A DNA stretch of 64,000 nt from assembly GCA_034401135.1 (NCBI GenBank), contig JAWZSP010000001.1, forward strand, positions 186,001 to 250,000. Reading direction: 5' to 3'. The stretch is from Volutella citrinella. Its lineage: Eukaryota; Ascomycota; Sordariomycetes; Hypocreales; Nectriaceae. Below the pieces are notes generated by a model. That model was not told the DNA's origin. It saw nothing but the letters and a program-made list of their open reading frames with translations, and made no database searches. Shown here piece after piece: positions 8,657-20,480 of this stretch; the stretch's first letter is position 1; each line of letters starts with the position of its first letter. The position numbers and the translations under genes are program-made.

Positions 8657-10779
8657 ATGGTTCTGGGCGCTCAGGGTCAGTTCGAAGGTACGGTCCTGCC
8701 TCCACCGGAACCAGCAGTCCCGGCACCCACAGGCAACTCTCAACTATCCAATGGTGAGACGCGGGACTGTGAACAACATGCAGAGCCACTGGCAGATGCG
8801 CCGTTCCAGATGGTCCAGCAATGGCACTCACAGCCCAGAAAGCTGCGCATCATCCACGTCGGCGCTGGTGCCACTGGGCTCTGCGCGGCATTCAAGTTCG
8901 AGCGCCAGCTTACAGACTATGAGCTCGTGTGCTACGAAAAGAATGACGATATTGGAGGGACATGGTTGCAAAACAGATATCCCGGATGCGCCTGCGATGT
9001 GCCGGCTCACATCTACACCTACACATTTGAGCCCTGCAGCACCTGGAAGTCCTACTATGCTTACTCGCCAGAGATCCAGGACTACTTTGTGGGCTTTGCT
9101 GACAAGTACAACCTGCGGAAATACGTCAAGCTGCGGCACAGGGTTCTCCGCGCTGCCTGGCATGAAGAAAAGGGACAGTGGGAGGTTGAGATTGAACACG
9201 AAGACCAGGTATTCACAGACTGGTGCCATGTTCTTGTTAATGGCTCTGGGCTCTTGAACAAGTATCGATGTGAGTCTTGAAGATTGCTTGTATCCGGCAG
9301 ACAGGACTAACCAAAGGCCAGGGCCCGAGATTGAGGGCCTCCATTCTTTCAAAGGACCGTTGATGCACTCGGCTGAGTGGGACCGTAAGTGCCCTTTCAT
9401 ACTTGGAAGTGAATACCTGTCTAACAAGATAGACTCGGTCGACTACGCGGGTAAGCGTGTTGCCGTACTTGGCAACGGGTCTTCAGCCATCCAGATTGTG
9501 CCGCAAGTTCAAAAAGGTACAGCCATGGCCACAATAACTTCTTTTGGCGGAGTAAACTAGTTCTGACGGTGTCTGAGCAGTTGCTTCTCAGGTTGAGTGC
9601 TTCATGCGAGGCAGCACTTGGATCTCCCCGCCTATGCCCCGTGTACCCGTTGAGTTGAGCTCTAAAGAGAATGGCGACGCCATTGAAGACAAGGAGGCAA
9701 GCCTACCGAGCATCGGACAGTACTTTTACACTCCTCAGGAGATTGAAACGCTGTCCAGTGACCCCGACTACCTGCTCAACTACAGGAAACGGATCGAGTA
9801 TGCAATCAACGAGGGATTCGCCCTTTTCTACAAGGATAGCGAGGCCTCAAAGATTGCAAACGCCTACATGGTAGCCGAGATGCGTCGTCGACTGCAAAAT
9901 GACCCAGTTCTTGTCGAAAAACTCATCCCGGCCTGGCCAGTAGGCTGCAGGTAATCGGTTCACATGTCGCTATGGGCGTCGAGTACTAATTTGCCATGTA
10001 GGCGCCTCACTCCCGGCGATGGATACCTCGAGGCTCTCATCAAGCCCAATGTCCGGTGCCACTTCTCGGACATTGCTTCAGTAAGTGAGAAGGGCGTGGT
10101 CACCAAAGATGGGGCGTTTCATGAGGTGGACGTGATTGTCTGCGCAACAGGGTACGATATGGCCTGGACGCCGCATTTCACTCTAGTTGGCAGAGACGGC
10201 GTCGACATCAAGGACGCATGGAACCCTTGGCCGAGATGCTATCTAGGCATAGCAGCGCCTGGCTTCCCCAACTACTTTGTCATGAACGGGCCTCGCGCCA
10301 ACTTGGCCAATGGCACTGTCCTCCCCTGCTTGGAAACGGAACTTGAATATGTCATCAAAGCGGTGCAGAAGATGCAAAGCGATCGCATCAAGACACTTGA
10401 TGTGCGTCAGAAGGTTGTGGAGCAGCTCGACGAGTACATTGACGCGTGGCATGAGACGAGCGTCTTCTCTGGCCCTTGCCGCAGCTGGTACAAGAACAAT
10501 ACCGTGGACGGGAAACCTCGAGTATGGGGCGGTTCGGTAAGTGCTTGTCCTACACACGCCTAGTATCTCGAAAGTTGTTGCTAACAGCATATCCTCTAGT
10601 CAGTGCACTTCTTGAAGACAATCAAGACGCCGAGATGGGAGCACTATGATATCGACTACCTCGATGCTAATCCGTGGGCCTTTCTGGGCAACGGCCGCAT
10701 CAAGGCCGAGGTTGAGCACAGTCTCGAAGGTCTCACGCCGTATCTTCGCAACTCTGACTGTCCATGGACAATTGAGTAG
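8657..10779 (+). CDS. FAD-dependent Baeyer-Villiger monooxygenase, 614 aa
   Basis: Six exons: 8657-9269, 9322-9384, 9433-9516, 9581-9950, 10002-10536, 10600-10779. The FAD motif GAGATG is at residues 69-74, the Baeyer-Villiger fingerprint FKGPLMHSAEW at 214-224, and the NADPH motif GNGSSA at 239-244. DIGGTW and ATGYD are also present. Length and fingerprint match type I fungal BVMOs such as the sterigmatocystin-pathway StcW group, which insert oxygen next to a ketone to make an ester or lactone with NADPH and O2. The 60-residue leader before the first Rossmann strand is typical. Together with P450, SDR and EthD genes it supports an oxidative secondary pathway; the substrate is unknown. Confidence 0.93.
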
Positions 10780-11535
10780 TCGTCGGGTAACTCGTTTGGG
10801 GCAACGGCGTCTCGGGACGGGCAGGACGAAGTCGCTCGCTCTTCTTGCGCAAGAGAGAGGAGGGGAGACAGGAGGAGGGCGGGAACGGACTGGAGTGGGA
10901 GCTTTCTTGAGGTCAGGGGTGGTTTTGTGCAGCATACGTCATGCATGTCCTCTGTCGGTATGCTTGCTTCTTACCCCAGACGACCACGGGGCGGTTGGTG
11001 GTGATGCGAGCCATTCCCGTCATCCAGGCGACCCTTGTCTTGTTCCCGGTGTCTGATACGATGCTTGATGCAGTGGTATGCATTGCAGGGCCCTGTGCTG
11101 TGTGCCATGTGGTACTGTGGTAGCTACAGCGCTGTCTGGAGCCTTGTCCAGCTTTTATGCTTCATTTTTGGTTCTCGTGTACAGGCAATTAAAGTAGCCC
11201 GCCTTGTACTCGGCTCCGCCGCCGCCCTGGACGTTGGCGTGATTTTCTTCGGACTTTCTGTCCCCCCGCCGCTCCTCGACTGTCCCGCTAAGCCGGCCAG
11301 ATCGACCACGGCCCGCACCACAATTCCGGCCACTGGTCGTCAGGATGATACAGAAGAGGAATACGAGGCAGAGAAGAAACGGGTTGAGAGACGCGTGCTA
11401 CAATACGATGTCTAGGGGTTGTGGACAGGTTTTCATGTTTTTCAATGTGCAGCATTGTATTCAAGTCTTTGTAGAAATAAAAACGGTGCTTCTTAGGCTC
11501 TTTAGACTGAGTGCAAGGCTGTATTAGACTGCGAT
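10780..11535. other. Intergenic region, no gene seen
   Basis: A 756-bp gap between two convergent genes. Open frames here are GC-driven and show no domain, splice structure or good start. It should hold the 3' UTRs of both neighbours. Confidence 0.5.
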
Positions 11536-12686
11536 TTAATCCGTAGTTACATTATCTGCAAGATTCCCTTCCAGCCATTGTGTCACTGACATGGCAAATA
11601 AACAAGCATCATAACTGTCTCTTGCCCAAGCTTCAATACTGAACGTCCAATCACCTGATCTCAAAAACATTGTAGGAATTTGAAAGTCAAGCAGAACATC
11701 ACCGCGGCCACTGCTGGGCAGGTAGTCGACTTGTGAACCATGTTGATCGCGGATGACGAGATGAGCAGCATCATTAAACACGACGCTCTTGAGGGGTATC
11801 GTCATCGACTGAGTCTCGCTTCGGTCCCCGTTGGAGTAAACAGCAGAGCTGCGGACGGTTAAGATCGCATCGGACAGGCCTTTTTCGGAGATTGGTTGCT
11901 TGAGCTTTGATTCGGGGATGAACCCGCGAAGGTAGGCGAAAAAGGTACGGTCACTAACCGATTGTCAGCACCGGGGCGTTATAGTAGAGACGAAGACTGA
12001 GAGACATACGACATGATTGGTGTTGGGGCAATATCGAGAAACTCGACTTCAAATATTTGGTCTTCCCTAGGTACTGGGCCGTAAGTGGCTTCGGAGTGCC
12101 CAGGCACCTTGTTCTTGGTAATGTTTGTCATCTGAGGGATACAGCCTTTGGCAAAAGAAACTTGTTTCGCGGATGACAGGGCAGAACTTGTGGTATCGAG
12201 GTGTGCAATGCGAAGATGCAGAACATCAGAGACGTGCAGTTTTACCTCTCCTCTCAAGCGCTGCAAGCCTAGGAGAATAGAAGAGTAGAAATAACGAGTG
12301 TGGAGATGATGCAAGAGTACTCGCGAAATGGGTTTAAGAATCTCGGGGATGGCCTTTCGAAATGCAACTAGGCTGTGCAGGCCGAGCCGAGCGCGTATGG
12401 CGTGTTCCCATTCGTTGAGTTGAGCTACATCACCAAGGCCAAGCCGTGGCTGAAACGCCGAGGATGACGTGAGGCTCAGCTGGAACACGAACTGACGAAT
12501 GACGCATGGAAGTTGGGAGGATCTTGCAGCGTAAGCCTCAAGTGCAACGCATTGGAATTGCATATACGACCATTTCCAAAGAACTCGCAACACCTCTTGT
12601 GGCGCTGAAGGGGCAGTGTGCATTTGGGATCCGTACTTTGGCGAAGATGCTACTTTGGAGTCGCAAGATAAGGCTGGATCGAGCAT
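11536..12686 (-). CDS. Hypothetical protein, C-terminal beta-sandwich-like region
   Basis: Exons 12010-12686 and 11536-11953 (minus strand). Not recognised. The C-terminal half from about IFEVEFLDIAPTPIMS reads like a compact beta domain, with YLRGFIPESKL, DAILTVRSSAVYSNGD, LLDFQIPTMFLRSGDWTF and an end rich in aromatic residues; its rhythm recalls ML/MD-2-related lipid-binding domains but I would not assign it. The intron phase and in-frame continuation support this half. The N-terminal half is much less convincing, and the true start may lie downstream, between 12100 and 12300, with another small intron. No signal peptide is seen in the version given. Treat the model length of 364 aa as provisional. 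Confidence 0.45.
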
Positions 12687-12813
12687 CGAGCTCAGGTTAC
12701 CCCTTTGGGGGCTAGAAATCGGCGCTTCATTTTGCCTGTTTGGTAACGCCGGAGTCTATGCATAGGATGTCTCTTCTTTCATCAGCTCCGATGCAAGGCT
12801 TCTCAAGTCTCAA

Positions 12814-12820
12814 TATAAAT
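12814..12820 (+). promoter_or_regulatory. TATA box of the SGNH hydrolase gene
   Basis: TATAAAT about 80 bp before the ATG at 12897, with a pyrimidine/A-rich leader between. Confidence 0.5.
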
Positions 12821-12896
12821 ACGAAGCCTGCCAACGCGCCGACCCAGAATTGACTACTATCACACAACTTCCAATTGTACGATCCGATCATTCAAG

Positions 12897-14355
12897 ATGA
12901 AACTCTTTTGTACTGCGATTTTGTTCGCAGGACTCGCTTCCCTGAGCGTGGGTCATGCAATCAACCGGCGACAGTCCTCATCATATTTGGATGCCCTAAA
13001 AGACCCTTCCTTTGTGCCTTATGTTACCCCCCAGCAGACAATCGAAGAATGGATTGCACTTGGCGACTCATATACAGCTGGTACTGGGTGCAATGGCAAT
13101 GACGAAGTAATTGCTGGATATGCTGTTCGAGGCAAACGAGCCTACCCCATGCAAATGTCCACGGACGCGGAAAACTGGGGTTCAGTCAACAACGGCGACC
13201 AAACCCTCCCGCGGTTTAGTTTCCATGCCTTTACAGGAGACAAAACAAAGCATGTCATGGCCGAGCAGTTGAAGCCAGGAGACTACAAAGACGACAAAGA
13301 CTTGCCGCGCAGCCAACCGTTTGGGAAGCCGCAAATAGCTGTTTTAACCATCGGGGGAAACGATGCCGGTCTGTCACAGTAAGCTCGTTCTATGACTCAA
13401 GTGCACTATATCAGCAAGCTAACAGGTGGATGTCAGTATATTGAACGATTGTATTTACAGAGCTTGGCGGGCGGGCGATTGTCAGACGACTCTAAGGAAC
13501 CTGCAGGCCAAGATTGACAGCGGCGAACTGCGGAGGGAGATTGGCAGAGCTTATTATGAGGCAGCTGATGCAGGGAGAAAAGCTGGTGGTGCCAAACCAA
13601 TGCAGAGCTTCCAGGTTTATGTGCTGGAGTACCTGACATTCTTCGATGATGCCATGAGCGCAGAATGCAACGACTACACCTGGGCGTACTGGCCATGGCT
13701 TACCTTGCAGCCTAAGCTGACAGTTGAACTACGCAAGCAGCTCAACGACCTGACCAGGCAGGTCAATAACGCCATCAAGGAGGCGACCAACGATTTGCAG
13801 GGAATGGGTATCATACTTGTTGGTGGCCTCAACGAATTCTACAATGGCCATCGCTACTGCGAAAGGGGTGCCGACAAAGAGCAGACGACGTACCAGACGT
13901 GGTTTTGGTCTCCCTATAACCATTTCAGAACGCCATCTGAAGGCGCGGGAGACCCAAACAATGCTCAGCTCGCAGGGAATGTGGATCCTTCTCAGCAGCT
14001 GCTCGACTTTATTTTCCCTGGCGAGAACAAGGTGGTTTCACAAATGGATGCGAACACGCCGCCGCCTTGGGAGTGGGAAGGTGCAGAGAAGTACCCAGAC
14101 TACGATTCACTGTTGGCTGCTATTCAAGGCAGCGATGTCAACGTGCAGGGAGCACCACTGCCCTTGCTGCGATCCTTCCACCCCAAGGCCACAGCCTACC
14201 GCGAACATGCCTACTTGCTGTTCCGGGCTATGAGAGAAAATCGGGTTCTTGGCGTTGCCAGCGGTCCCAACGGAGAAGGCGGTGCTGGAGGTCCCGGAGG
14301 AGAAGGCGGCGCTGCAGGTCCTGTAACTCCCAAGCCGAAAGACTCCCCAGAGTGA
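12897..14355 (+). CDS. Secreted SGNH/GDSL hydrolase, 466 aa
   Basis: Exons 12897-13378 and 13437-14355. The acceptor at 13436 is chosen because it alone restores frame (GLSHILNDCIYRAW). A signal peptide covers residues 1 to about 20 (AILFAGLASLSVGHA), followed by a dibasic RR. Block I is GDSYTAG (56-62, nucleophile Ser58), block III is GGND (153-156), and the His block is SFHPKATAYREHA near the C-terminus, so the catalytic set is complete. The protein ends in a Gly/Glu/Pro-rich tail (GEGGAGGPGGEGGAAGP). It is probably an extracellular lipase/esterase of the fungal GDSL lipase-like group; the substrate is unknown. It is transcribed away from the hypothetical gene at 11.5-12.7 kb. Confidence 0.92.
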
Positions 14356-15421
14356 GGGCCCTAAGATTCACTTTAGATTGCTATGCAAGTTTCTGGTAGC
14401 TGTATTATATCTTCGTTCCGTTGACAAGTCCAGCTTTGGCTGTAGTCACTAGAGACAGTGCCTACCGGATACACCTCGCCGAGCCACAACTCTGTCAATT
14501 CCGAGCGTCGACAACTCAGTCACCTTTTACTTGACAAGGGCTGGTCATCAGAGCCAGCCATGTGTGCAGGATAGAAACAACAGCCTAGAGGTACCGCATC
14601 GGGGACCTCGGGAACCACTGCTCAGCTACTTGGGGGCGGAACCCATACTTCGGCGACCTCGGGGACCTCGAATTGCTCGAATGAGCGACCGACGCGGGGC
14701 TTACATCGCAGGTCCACTGCACAAGGTACCCGACAGGGGGAAAGGATCACGCCGGGAATTGTAAAACCCAGCTGCTGATGAAGATGCCATTAGAGGAAGT
14801 ATTGACGCTGTGGGAAAAGCTTCCGTTGGAATGCACGCTGAAGGTCTCATGTTATTCTCTGTCTTCTTGTGGTTAGGCTAGCGTCGCTGGCTGTAGGTCC
14901 ATTGTCCAAGCGGACAGATCAATCAGTAGCCAAGCCAAGTCCTAAGATTACTAGATTTGTGATTGGCTTGCATCATTTTCCCTGCGAGGCACCGCAGGGT
15001 CATCCACAGCCCAGGTGTAGGGTATGCTGTCTCCTGGATGCAGGGCCATTCCATTGGTATGCTTTGAATATTCAAGTGTATTGGTGTGTTGTTGCACATA
15101 TTTCATCAGCTTAATAAGATAAAATATCTCCTTCCAGTTCCTGTCGCTCTCGTTTTCCTCGTTCTATAAAACCAAATTTGTACTGCTTGTTGAACAGGCA
15201 AATCCAGGCACTGCCGCTTGGACATCCGCTGTGTTACTGGTAACACGCCAAAAAAGAAATCGATTTCTTCAGCTTCCGACGACTTGGTTTTGAGGGCTCC
15301 ATTTGTCTAGAACAGCTCTTGAATCATATTCTCCAAAACGTTCTGCCGAACAACGGCACCAAAACTGTCCACATGTTAGCAGCGCCTCACATGAACCGGA
15401 TCAAAGGGCCCCTTTGTTTGC
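14356..15421. other. Intergenic region with a 12-bp direct repeat
   Basis: A 1.07-kb gap between convergent genes. TCGGGGACCTCG occurs at 14599-14610 and again at 14659-14670, with a related CGGCGACCTCGG overlapping the second copy. No coding potential is seen. The 3' half is AT-rich and probably contains 3' UTR. Confidence 0.45.
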
Positions 15422-16452
15422 CTACCCGTGACACTTGACCTCCTGCTTCAATCTAGTTGCAAGTGACTGAATGCTTGCATGATCAAGCAGCTCGAATCGA
15501 GGCCGTTGTCGAATGAAATGCCACACCTGCACTGGCGTCACCTCTCCCTCCGCAGCGAGTGCCGGTGCAAGACTCAGCAGTCGGTCCAACATGCTGCCTG
15601 GTGCATTTGTTACAATTGCAGAGACATGCTCCTGCGAGACGACAGGCGGTGATGGAGCATGCTTGTCCCTTGTATCTAACAGCTGTGCCGTCATAGTCAA
15701 GCGATGGCCATTTGCTTCATGCGGCTTTTCAGGGTTCCCATGAATGTGACCGAGACAAGGCTCCTCGATCCTGAGATGATTGCTGTGTCAGAATTGGCAA
15801 TCATTTCTCGATTTCCCTGACGTACCTGAGGATGAATTGCATTGCTATAATAGCCTCGTCCTGGCCTAGAAGAACTGGCCTAATTCTTTGTGGCGCTTCG
15901 CACGCTGCCAACGGTGTTGACGGCAATGGCCAGTCAGTTGGACGAGACTGTGTCCGCTTCCTCGGGACAGGCGCGAGTGCGTGCTCACTCGGCGGTGTCG
16001 CGATAAAGTTGATCTGTTCCGCATCCTCTGCATATGGAAGCCCGGTTGGATGCTCTGGCCAAGGTATACCATGTGCGGATAGTACGTTCAAGGCATTTTG
16101 CAACGTCAATTGCAGTTGCTCACAGTTTTGTACTAATTGGGCTTCGCTTGAACGTGTCCGAGAAAGCTCTAGTTCAAGCTGCTTCGTGTAGTTGTCCCTG
16201 CGATCACGATATGATCTGATATCGGTCAGTAAGCCACGTCAAGTACGATGAGCCCGTTTGGCGTGGGGTAGCGGTATTCACTGTTGGGCACGCCGAAGCT
16301 GCGCTTTTCTCTTCTCCGTCCGGCCTTCATTCGAGTCTAGGCAGATGAGGTTAGAACGCGACCGTTGAAGGATACCGTTGCGCCACTCGGGTGCCACGGC
16401 AGGAGATGGTCATACCCCCGGGTTTGAATATGCGGAAGATGTCTTTACCCAT
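15422..16452 (-). CDS. bZIP transcription factor, 276 aa
   Basis: Four exons on the minus strand: 16416-16452, 16282-16336, 15826-16215, 15422-15770; every junction keeps frame. Residues 18-39 form the basic region (RKAQLRRAQQSYRDRR), followed by an amphipathic leucine segment (NYTKQLELELSRTRSSEAQL). The position normally held by the invariant bZIP Asn is Leu (KAQLRRAQ), as in a fungal subgroup with the RRAQxxYRxR core. The C-terminus carries the His-rich LGHIHGNPEKPHEANGH block and LTMTAQLLD that this subgroup shares. It should be a nuclear regulator; its targets are not evident from the neighbours. The start at 16452 gives the family-like MGKDIF opening; an in-frame upstream ATG at 16581 is treated as 5' UTR. 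Confidence 0.85.
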
Positions 16453-17079
16453 CGGGGAGCTTGGGTTGATGGATGGAGCGGCGAGAGATAGAGTTGGAGG
16501 GAGAGATTGAAGAATTGACTGATTGGTCTTAGACTCCAGACATGTCTCAGCCCTCAGGTACGCCCCATATAAATGCTCCAATCATCAGTTGTTCTAGCCT
16601 CGACGGGGCTGTGACAGGGATGACGCATTTCCTGTCAGCGTGTTTGTGTCAAGTCTGCCCCTAGCGCGGGCTGACACCGTCGTCGCCCGTTGCCCACGGA
16701 CCTGGACTATCCTCAATTAGGCATTTCTGATTATCCATCCTCGTGGCGCAACTCGCTAGGCGAGCCAGCTGGCCCCAAAACCCCTGGATCTGCGCATTCT
16801 GCAGGCTGACGATGCTATTCCGAATATGGTATTTTCGATTACTTCAACAATGAAGGCGGAGACTGCAGAAGAGGATTGAGCTGAGATGCGATTGCGCTTC
16901 AGCAATTCCACCATGCTGTGCTTTTTGTATATAAACTTCAGCTTCTGCTCTCCTCAAGTTGATCATCCTCATCCTCATCAGCATCAGTATCAACAGCAAC
17001 ATCAACAGCCACATCTTCAGTCTCTACTCCCCTGCCTTACACCAATTCCTTACACACTCACTCCCCCACCAACATCACT
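16453..17079. promoter_or_regulatory. Divergent promoter, bZIP / secreted lactonase-like gene
   Basis: A 627-bp shared upstream region. TATATAAA is at 16928-16935, about 145 bp before the ATG at 17080. Between 16960 and 17040 is a CATCCTCATC / CAACAGCAACAT low-complexity leader typical of a fungal 5' UTR. Confidence 0.5.
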
Positions 17080-18351
17080 ATGAAGTCATTCCTTCCTTCC
17101 CAGCTTCTGGCACTTCTCGCCCTATCAAGCCAGGTCAATGGTCGCCCACCTTGCTCCCCTGACCGCAGCTCCAGCAAAATGGGGGCACCCAAAGCTGTCT
17201 ACTTGATCACCAACGACAACTCCAACGGAGTCGTGGCCATCAATGTCAATGCCGATGGGACCCTCTCCAAAGGATCCGTCACTCCCACAGGCGGTTCTGG
17301 CTCCGCACATGTCGATGCCAATGGCGTTCCAACGACTCCGGATCCGCTCCTTAGCCAATCCTCTCTGATCGTCTCGGGCAAAGTAAGTACATCGAGCCTG
17401 TGAGAGTGAAATCGCGAACATGACTGACACAATTGCAAGCACGTATTTGCGGTCAATGCCGGCTCCAACAGCCTTACCATGATGTCCATTTCACCTTCCG
17501 ACCCTACGAAACTGACAGCTGTTGGCCAACCCGTCTCGATCCCCGGCGACTTTCCCAACACGGTTGCCGTCTCTCGCAAGAACCGCCTTGCATGCGTCGG
17601 CACAACGGGTGCCAAGTCTGGTGTCTCGTGCAGCAGCTTCTCCAGTAAAGGACTTGGCCAGATGGATGAGCTTCGGTCGTTCGACCTTGGCCAAACAACG
17701 CCCCCGAATGGGCCGCCAAACACTGTGTCGCATACCTTCTTTTCTGCTGACGAGTCAATGTTGTTTACCACGGTCAAGGGAAACCCTGCTGTGAACAACA
17801 CGGGCTTCTTGTCAAGCTTCTCAGTCGACGGTGCCGCCAAGACACTCTCCACCACAGGGACCCAACACAAGCCTGATGGAACGGCTGTGCTCTTTGGCTC
17901 ACAACTGATTCCAAAGACGTCCAACATTCTTGCCACTGATGCAAGCTTTGGAGTCGCGCTGCTGTCTGTCGATGAGCAACTCAACCAGGTAACGCCCAAG
18001 GCTCTCACCAAGCTTGACGGGCAGGTGGCTGCTTGCTGGGCGGCTGTCTCGCCTGCATCAAAGACGGCCTTTGTTTCTGATGCGGGTCGCGATACGCTAG
18101 TCGAGGTTGGTCTTGATGATGGCAAAGTCTTGTCCACTCTCCAAGTCCCCGATAATGGCGGTATGGGACTCTTCGATCTGCGAGCTGCGGGCAACTTTGT
18201 CTACGTTTTGTCGCCCGGCAATGGCAAAGTGGATGCAACCATCAATGTTCTCCAGGTTGGAAGCAGTGCCGGGTCCGCCAAAGTGATCCAACGCTTCAGC
18301 CTTGCCGGCCTGGCTGGAACCAGGGCCCAGGGCATGACTGTCCTCGAATAA
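17080..18351 (+). CDS. Secreted beta-propeller, lactonase/carboxymuconate cyclase-like, 404 aa
   Basis: Exons 17080-17382 and 17440-18351. A signal peptide spans residues 1 to about 21 (LLALLALSSQVNG). The rest shows repeated propeller blades: KAVYLITNDNSNGVVAINV, KHVFAVNAGSNSLTMMSI, KTAFVSDAGRDTLVEVGLD and FVYVLSPGNGKVDATINVL. This layout fits fungal extracellular 3-carboxymuconate-cyclase / 6-phosphogluconolactonase-like (YVTN) proteins. Enzymatic activity is not proven for many members, so lactonase function is inference. There is no membrane anchor. It shares a promoter region with the bZIP gene and is convergent with the glycosyltransferase. Confidence 0.87.
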
Positions 18352-18619
18352 GGGTTGTCGGGAAATCGTATGTGGGGAGTCTAGGTGGAGACAGGTGGAT
18401 GCTGCACCGGAGCTCTTGGGGAAAAAATTGTAGCAATATGTAGATAGGAAGATCAACGTCATTCGTTAGATACAAAGGTCAATTTCATTCATTACCGTTA
18501 GATTCCAGGCTCTTGGCCACTGCGCAGTGGAAAGCGTCAAGGTGCAAAGAATGCGAGAGCATGAGGACGGCTAATCAAATCTAAGGATAACAATAGTAGA
18601 CTACTTCACTTAGAACCCG

Positions 18620-20005
18620 CTATTCAGCATACTCCAAGACGATGTCCTCTATCGTCGCCAGAGGGTCTAGTCGCAGGTTCTCATCCCTGAGTTCCAACGC
18701 ACGCTTCTTGTACGACGAATCCTTGATCATCGTATCAACGGCTTGATAGATGGCCTCTTCAGACGGTGAGTCTGTCCTCAAGTTGACGGCAACACCAGAC
18801 CAACTAGCTCTCGCGGCCACCTCAATCTTATCGGCCGGAGTTCCCGCAACGACCATGGGCACTCCATTCATGACGCTATGCATGAAACCTCCGAAACCGG
18901 CATTGAAGACAAAAACGTCGGTAAAGGGCAGCAGAGCGTCGTAGGGCATACAGTCGACGACGCGTGCGTTTGTCGGGATGCTGAGCCCTTCAGGCGCTGT
19001 CGCACCACGCTTTGCCAGAACAGCAACCACTATGAGATCGTCTCGCGAGGCCAAGGCCTTGATGCAAGGCACAATCAGAGAGGCAGAGTTGGACGACACA
19101 GTTCCCTGGGTCGTAAAAATGACCTTTTTCCTGCTGGGAGAGTCCAGGGGTAGAGCAGCGTTGGTTTGGATCTCGTGCCAGAAGGATGGATACGCAAAGT
19201 TGCTGCTGATGGGCTTCAGCGGCATGCCACCAATAAACCTCAGCTTGGGGCTGAGATCGGAGCGTGGATAGTCCATGCTTGGACTGTAGGGCAAAAGTGT
19301 GACATCGAAGAGCTCCATCAACTCGCTCGGTAGCCATCCGGTCAGGCTGGTGGTAGCACCAAGAGGCTTGAACAGGGTATCGGCATACTTGTTGACATGC
19401 TCAGCTTCTACCAGCAAACCGGCATTCAAACTCTTGACTGTCTCCCTATAGGCTTGTCCTGGTGGCACTTCTGGGGCTTGGCCCAAGTAGAATGGGGGCA
19501 GGTCTTGACTTGTCCCAAAATTGAAGGTCGTGTGAAAGGATATCACCGGGGGAAGCTTCTCATATCCTGCGGGTAGGGGTGTGCCGGCGAAGAAGGGTAA
19601 AAGGCCACAGAACAATGAGTCTTGCAGCAAAATGACTTGTCGTCCCGGGTGTTTCTGGCGTACATCCTCGAGACACTTCCGGGTGGCTTGATACAGGCTG
19701 GGAGCGGCGTCGAGAAAAATATACTTGACGCCCCAGGCTATCCGGCTCATAACCGGGTTTGCAGGTGGAGGGGGGACATCTCTCTGTTCCGTAGTCTCCC
19801 TGTCCGCCTCGATGTGGTGAGCCCCCGCATTCCGAATGCTATCGCGGAAGTCATTGCTGCCAATAAAATAGACAGTGAACCCTTTCTGGACCAGGTGCGA
19901 TGATATCTGGACTAGAGGAGCGGTATGGCCGTCGCCTGGGAAGCCGCCGGCAACAATGATGGGTTTCTCAGGCTGGTCGCCCGATTTACCTCTGGCTGTT
20001 TCCAT
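18620..20005 (-). CDS. UDP-dependent glycosyltransferase (GT1-like), 461 aa
   Basis: Intronless. The N-terminal half opens with GGFPGDGHTAPLVQISSHLV, the acceptor-side loop with the catalytic-type His after GDG. The C-terminal half has VIFTTQGTVSSNSASL, ARVVDCMPYDALLPFTDVFV, NAGFGGFMHSVMNGVPMVVAGTPADK, which is the GT1 donor-binding block; the usual GG-x-x-S and the E/Q of the PSPG-like region are only partly kept. It is cytosolic by appearance, with no signal or anchor. Family members transfer glucose or a related sugar to small lipophilic acceptors. No dedicated partner is adjacent, so the acceptor is unknown. Confidence 0.88.
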   Translation of the reverse strand: METARGKSGDQPEKPIIVAGGFPGDGHTAPLVQISSHLVQKGFTVYFIGSNDFRDSIRNAGAHHIEADRETTEQRDVPPPPANPVMSRIAWGVKYIFLDAAPSLYQATRKCLEDVRQKHPGRQVILLQDSLFCGLLPFFAGTPLPAGYEKLPPVISFHTTFNFGTSQDLPPFYLGQAPEVPPGQAYRETVKSLNAGLLVEAEHVNKYADTLFKPLGATTSLTGWLPSELMELFDVTLLPYSPSMDYPRSDLSPKLRFIGGMPLKPISSNFAYPSFWHEIQTNAALPLDSPSRKKVIFTTQGTVSSNSASLIVPCIKALASRDDLIVVAVLAKRGATAPEGLSIPTNARVVDCMPYDALLPFTDVFVFNAGFGGFMHSVMNGVPMVVAGTPADKIEVAARASWSGVAVNLRTDSPSEEAIYQAVDTMIKDSSYKKRALELRDENLRLDPLATIEDIVLEYAE

Positions 20006-20480
20006 TTTGATAATTGCACGGAGGGAAATCGAAGCGGAGATGCTCTTGAGTCATATTGCTTGCTGACAGGTTGTGATTCGTAAGCGTCAGCATCGAGATG
20101 GTGCACTGTCGGATTATCCTTTATCCGGTATGACATGAAGCCATTCGGGACTTGCCCTACCTACGGATAACGCCTTGGCTGTTGTTGCGGGTAATTGAAG
20201 CTTCCTAGGAGAGGAATAGTGAGACTTCGGAATGCGCAATTGGTGCACCGGGTACATTATATGTGCTGCTGATGACAAATAGTGCGTAACGACAACACCG
20301 CCCACGTGTGTCGTGGCCAACTGGTTATCTCGGATTTACTAGTTTCAGTAATTCCTGGAGGGTCTGGTGATAGTTGCATATGTGATTACGACTGATTGCG
20401 GTTATCGTCGTCTTTCTCGAGGCATTAAATTGCTCAAGTACAAATTATTATGACCACATGATAAACATCCCCGATCCAGC
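20006..20480. other. Intergenic region
   Basis: A 475-bp gap that should carry the glycosyltransferase promoter. It is moderately AT-rich with no gene or clear motif. Confidence 0.4.

Noticed and set aside
17199..18194. Open frame of 331 codons antisense to the lactonase-like gene
   Set aside because: The sense strand has a signal peptide, a spliced intron and propeller repeats; the antisense frame has none of these.
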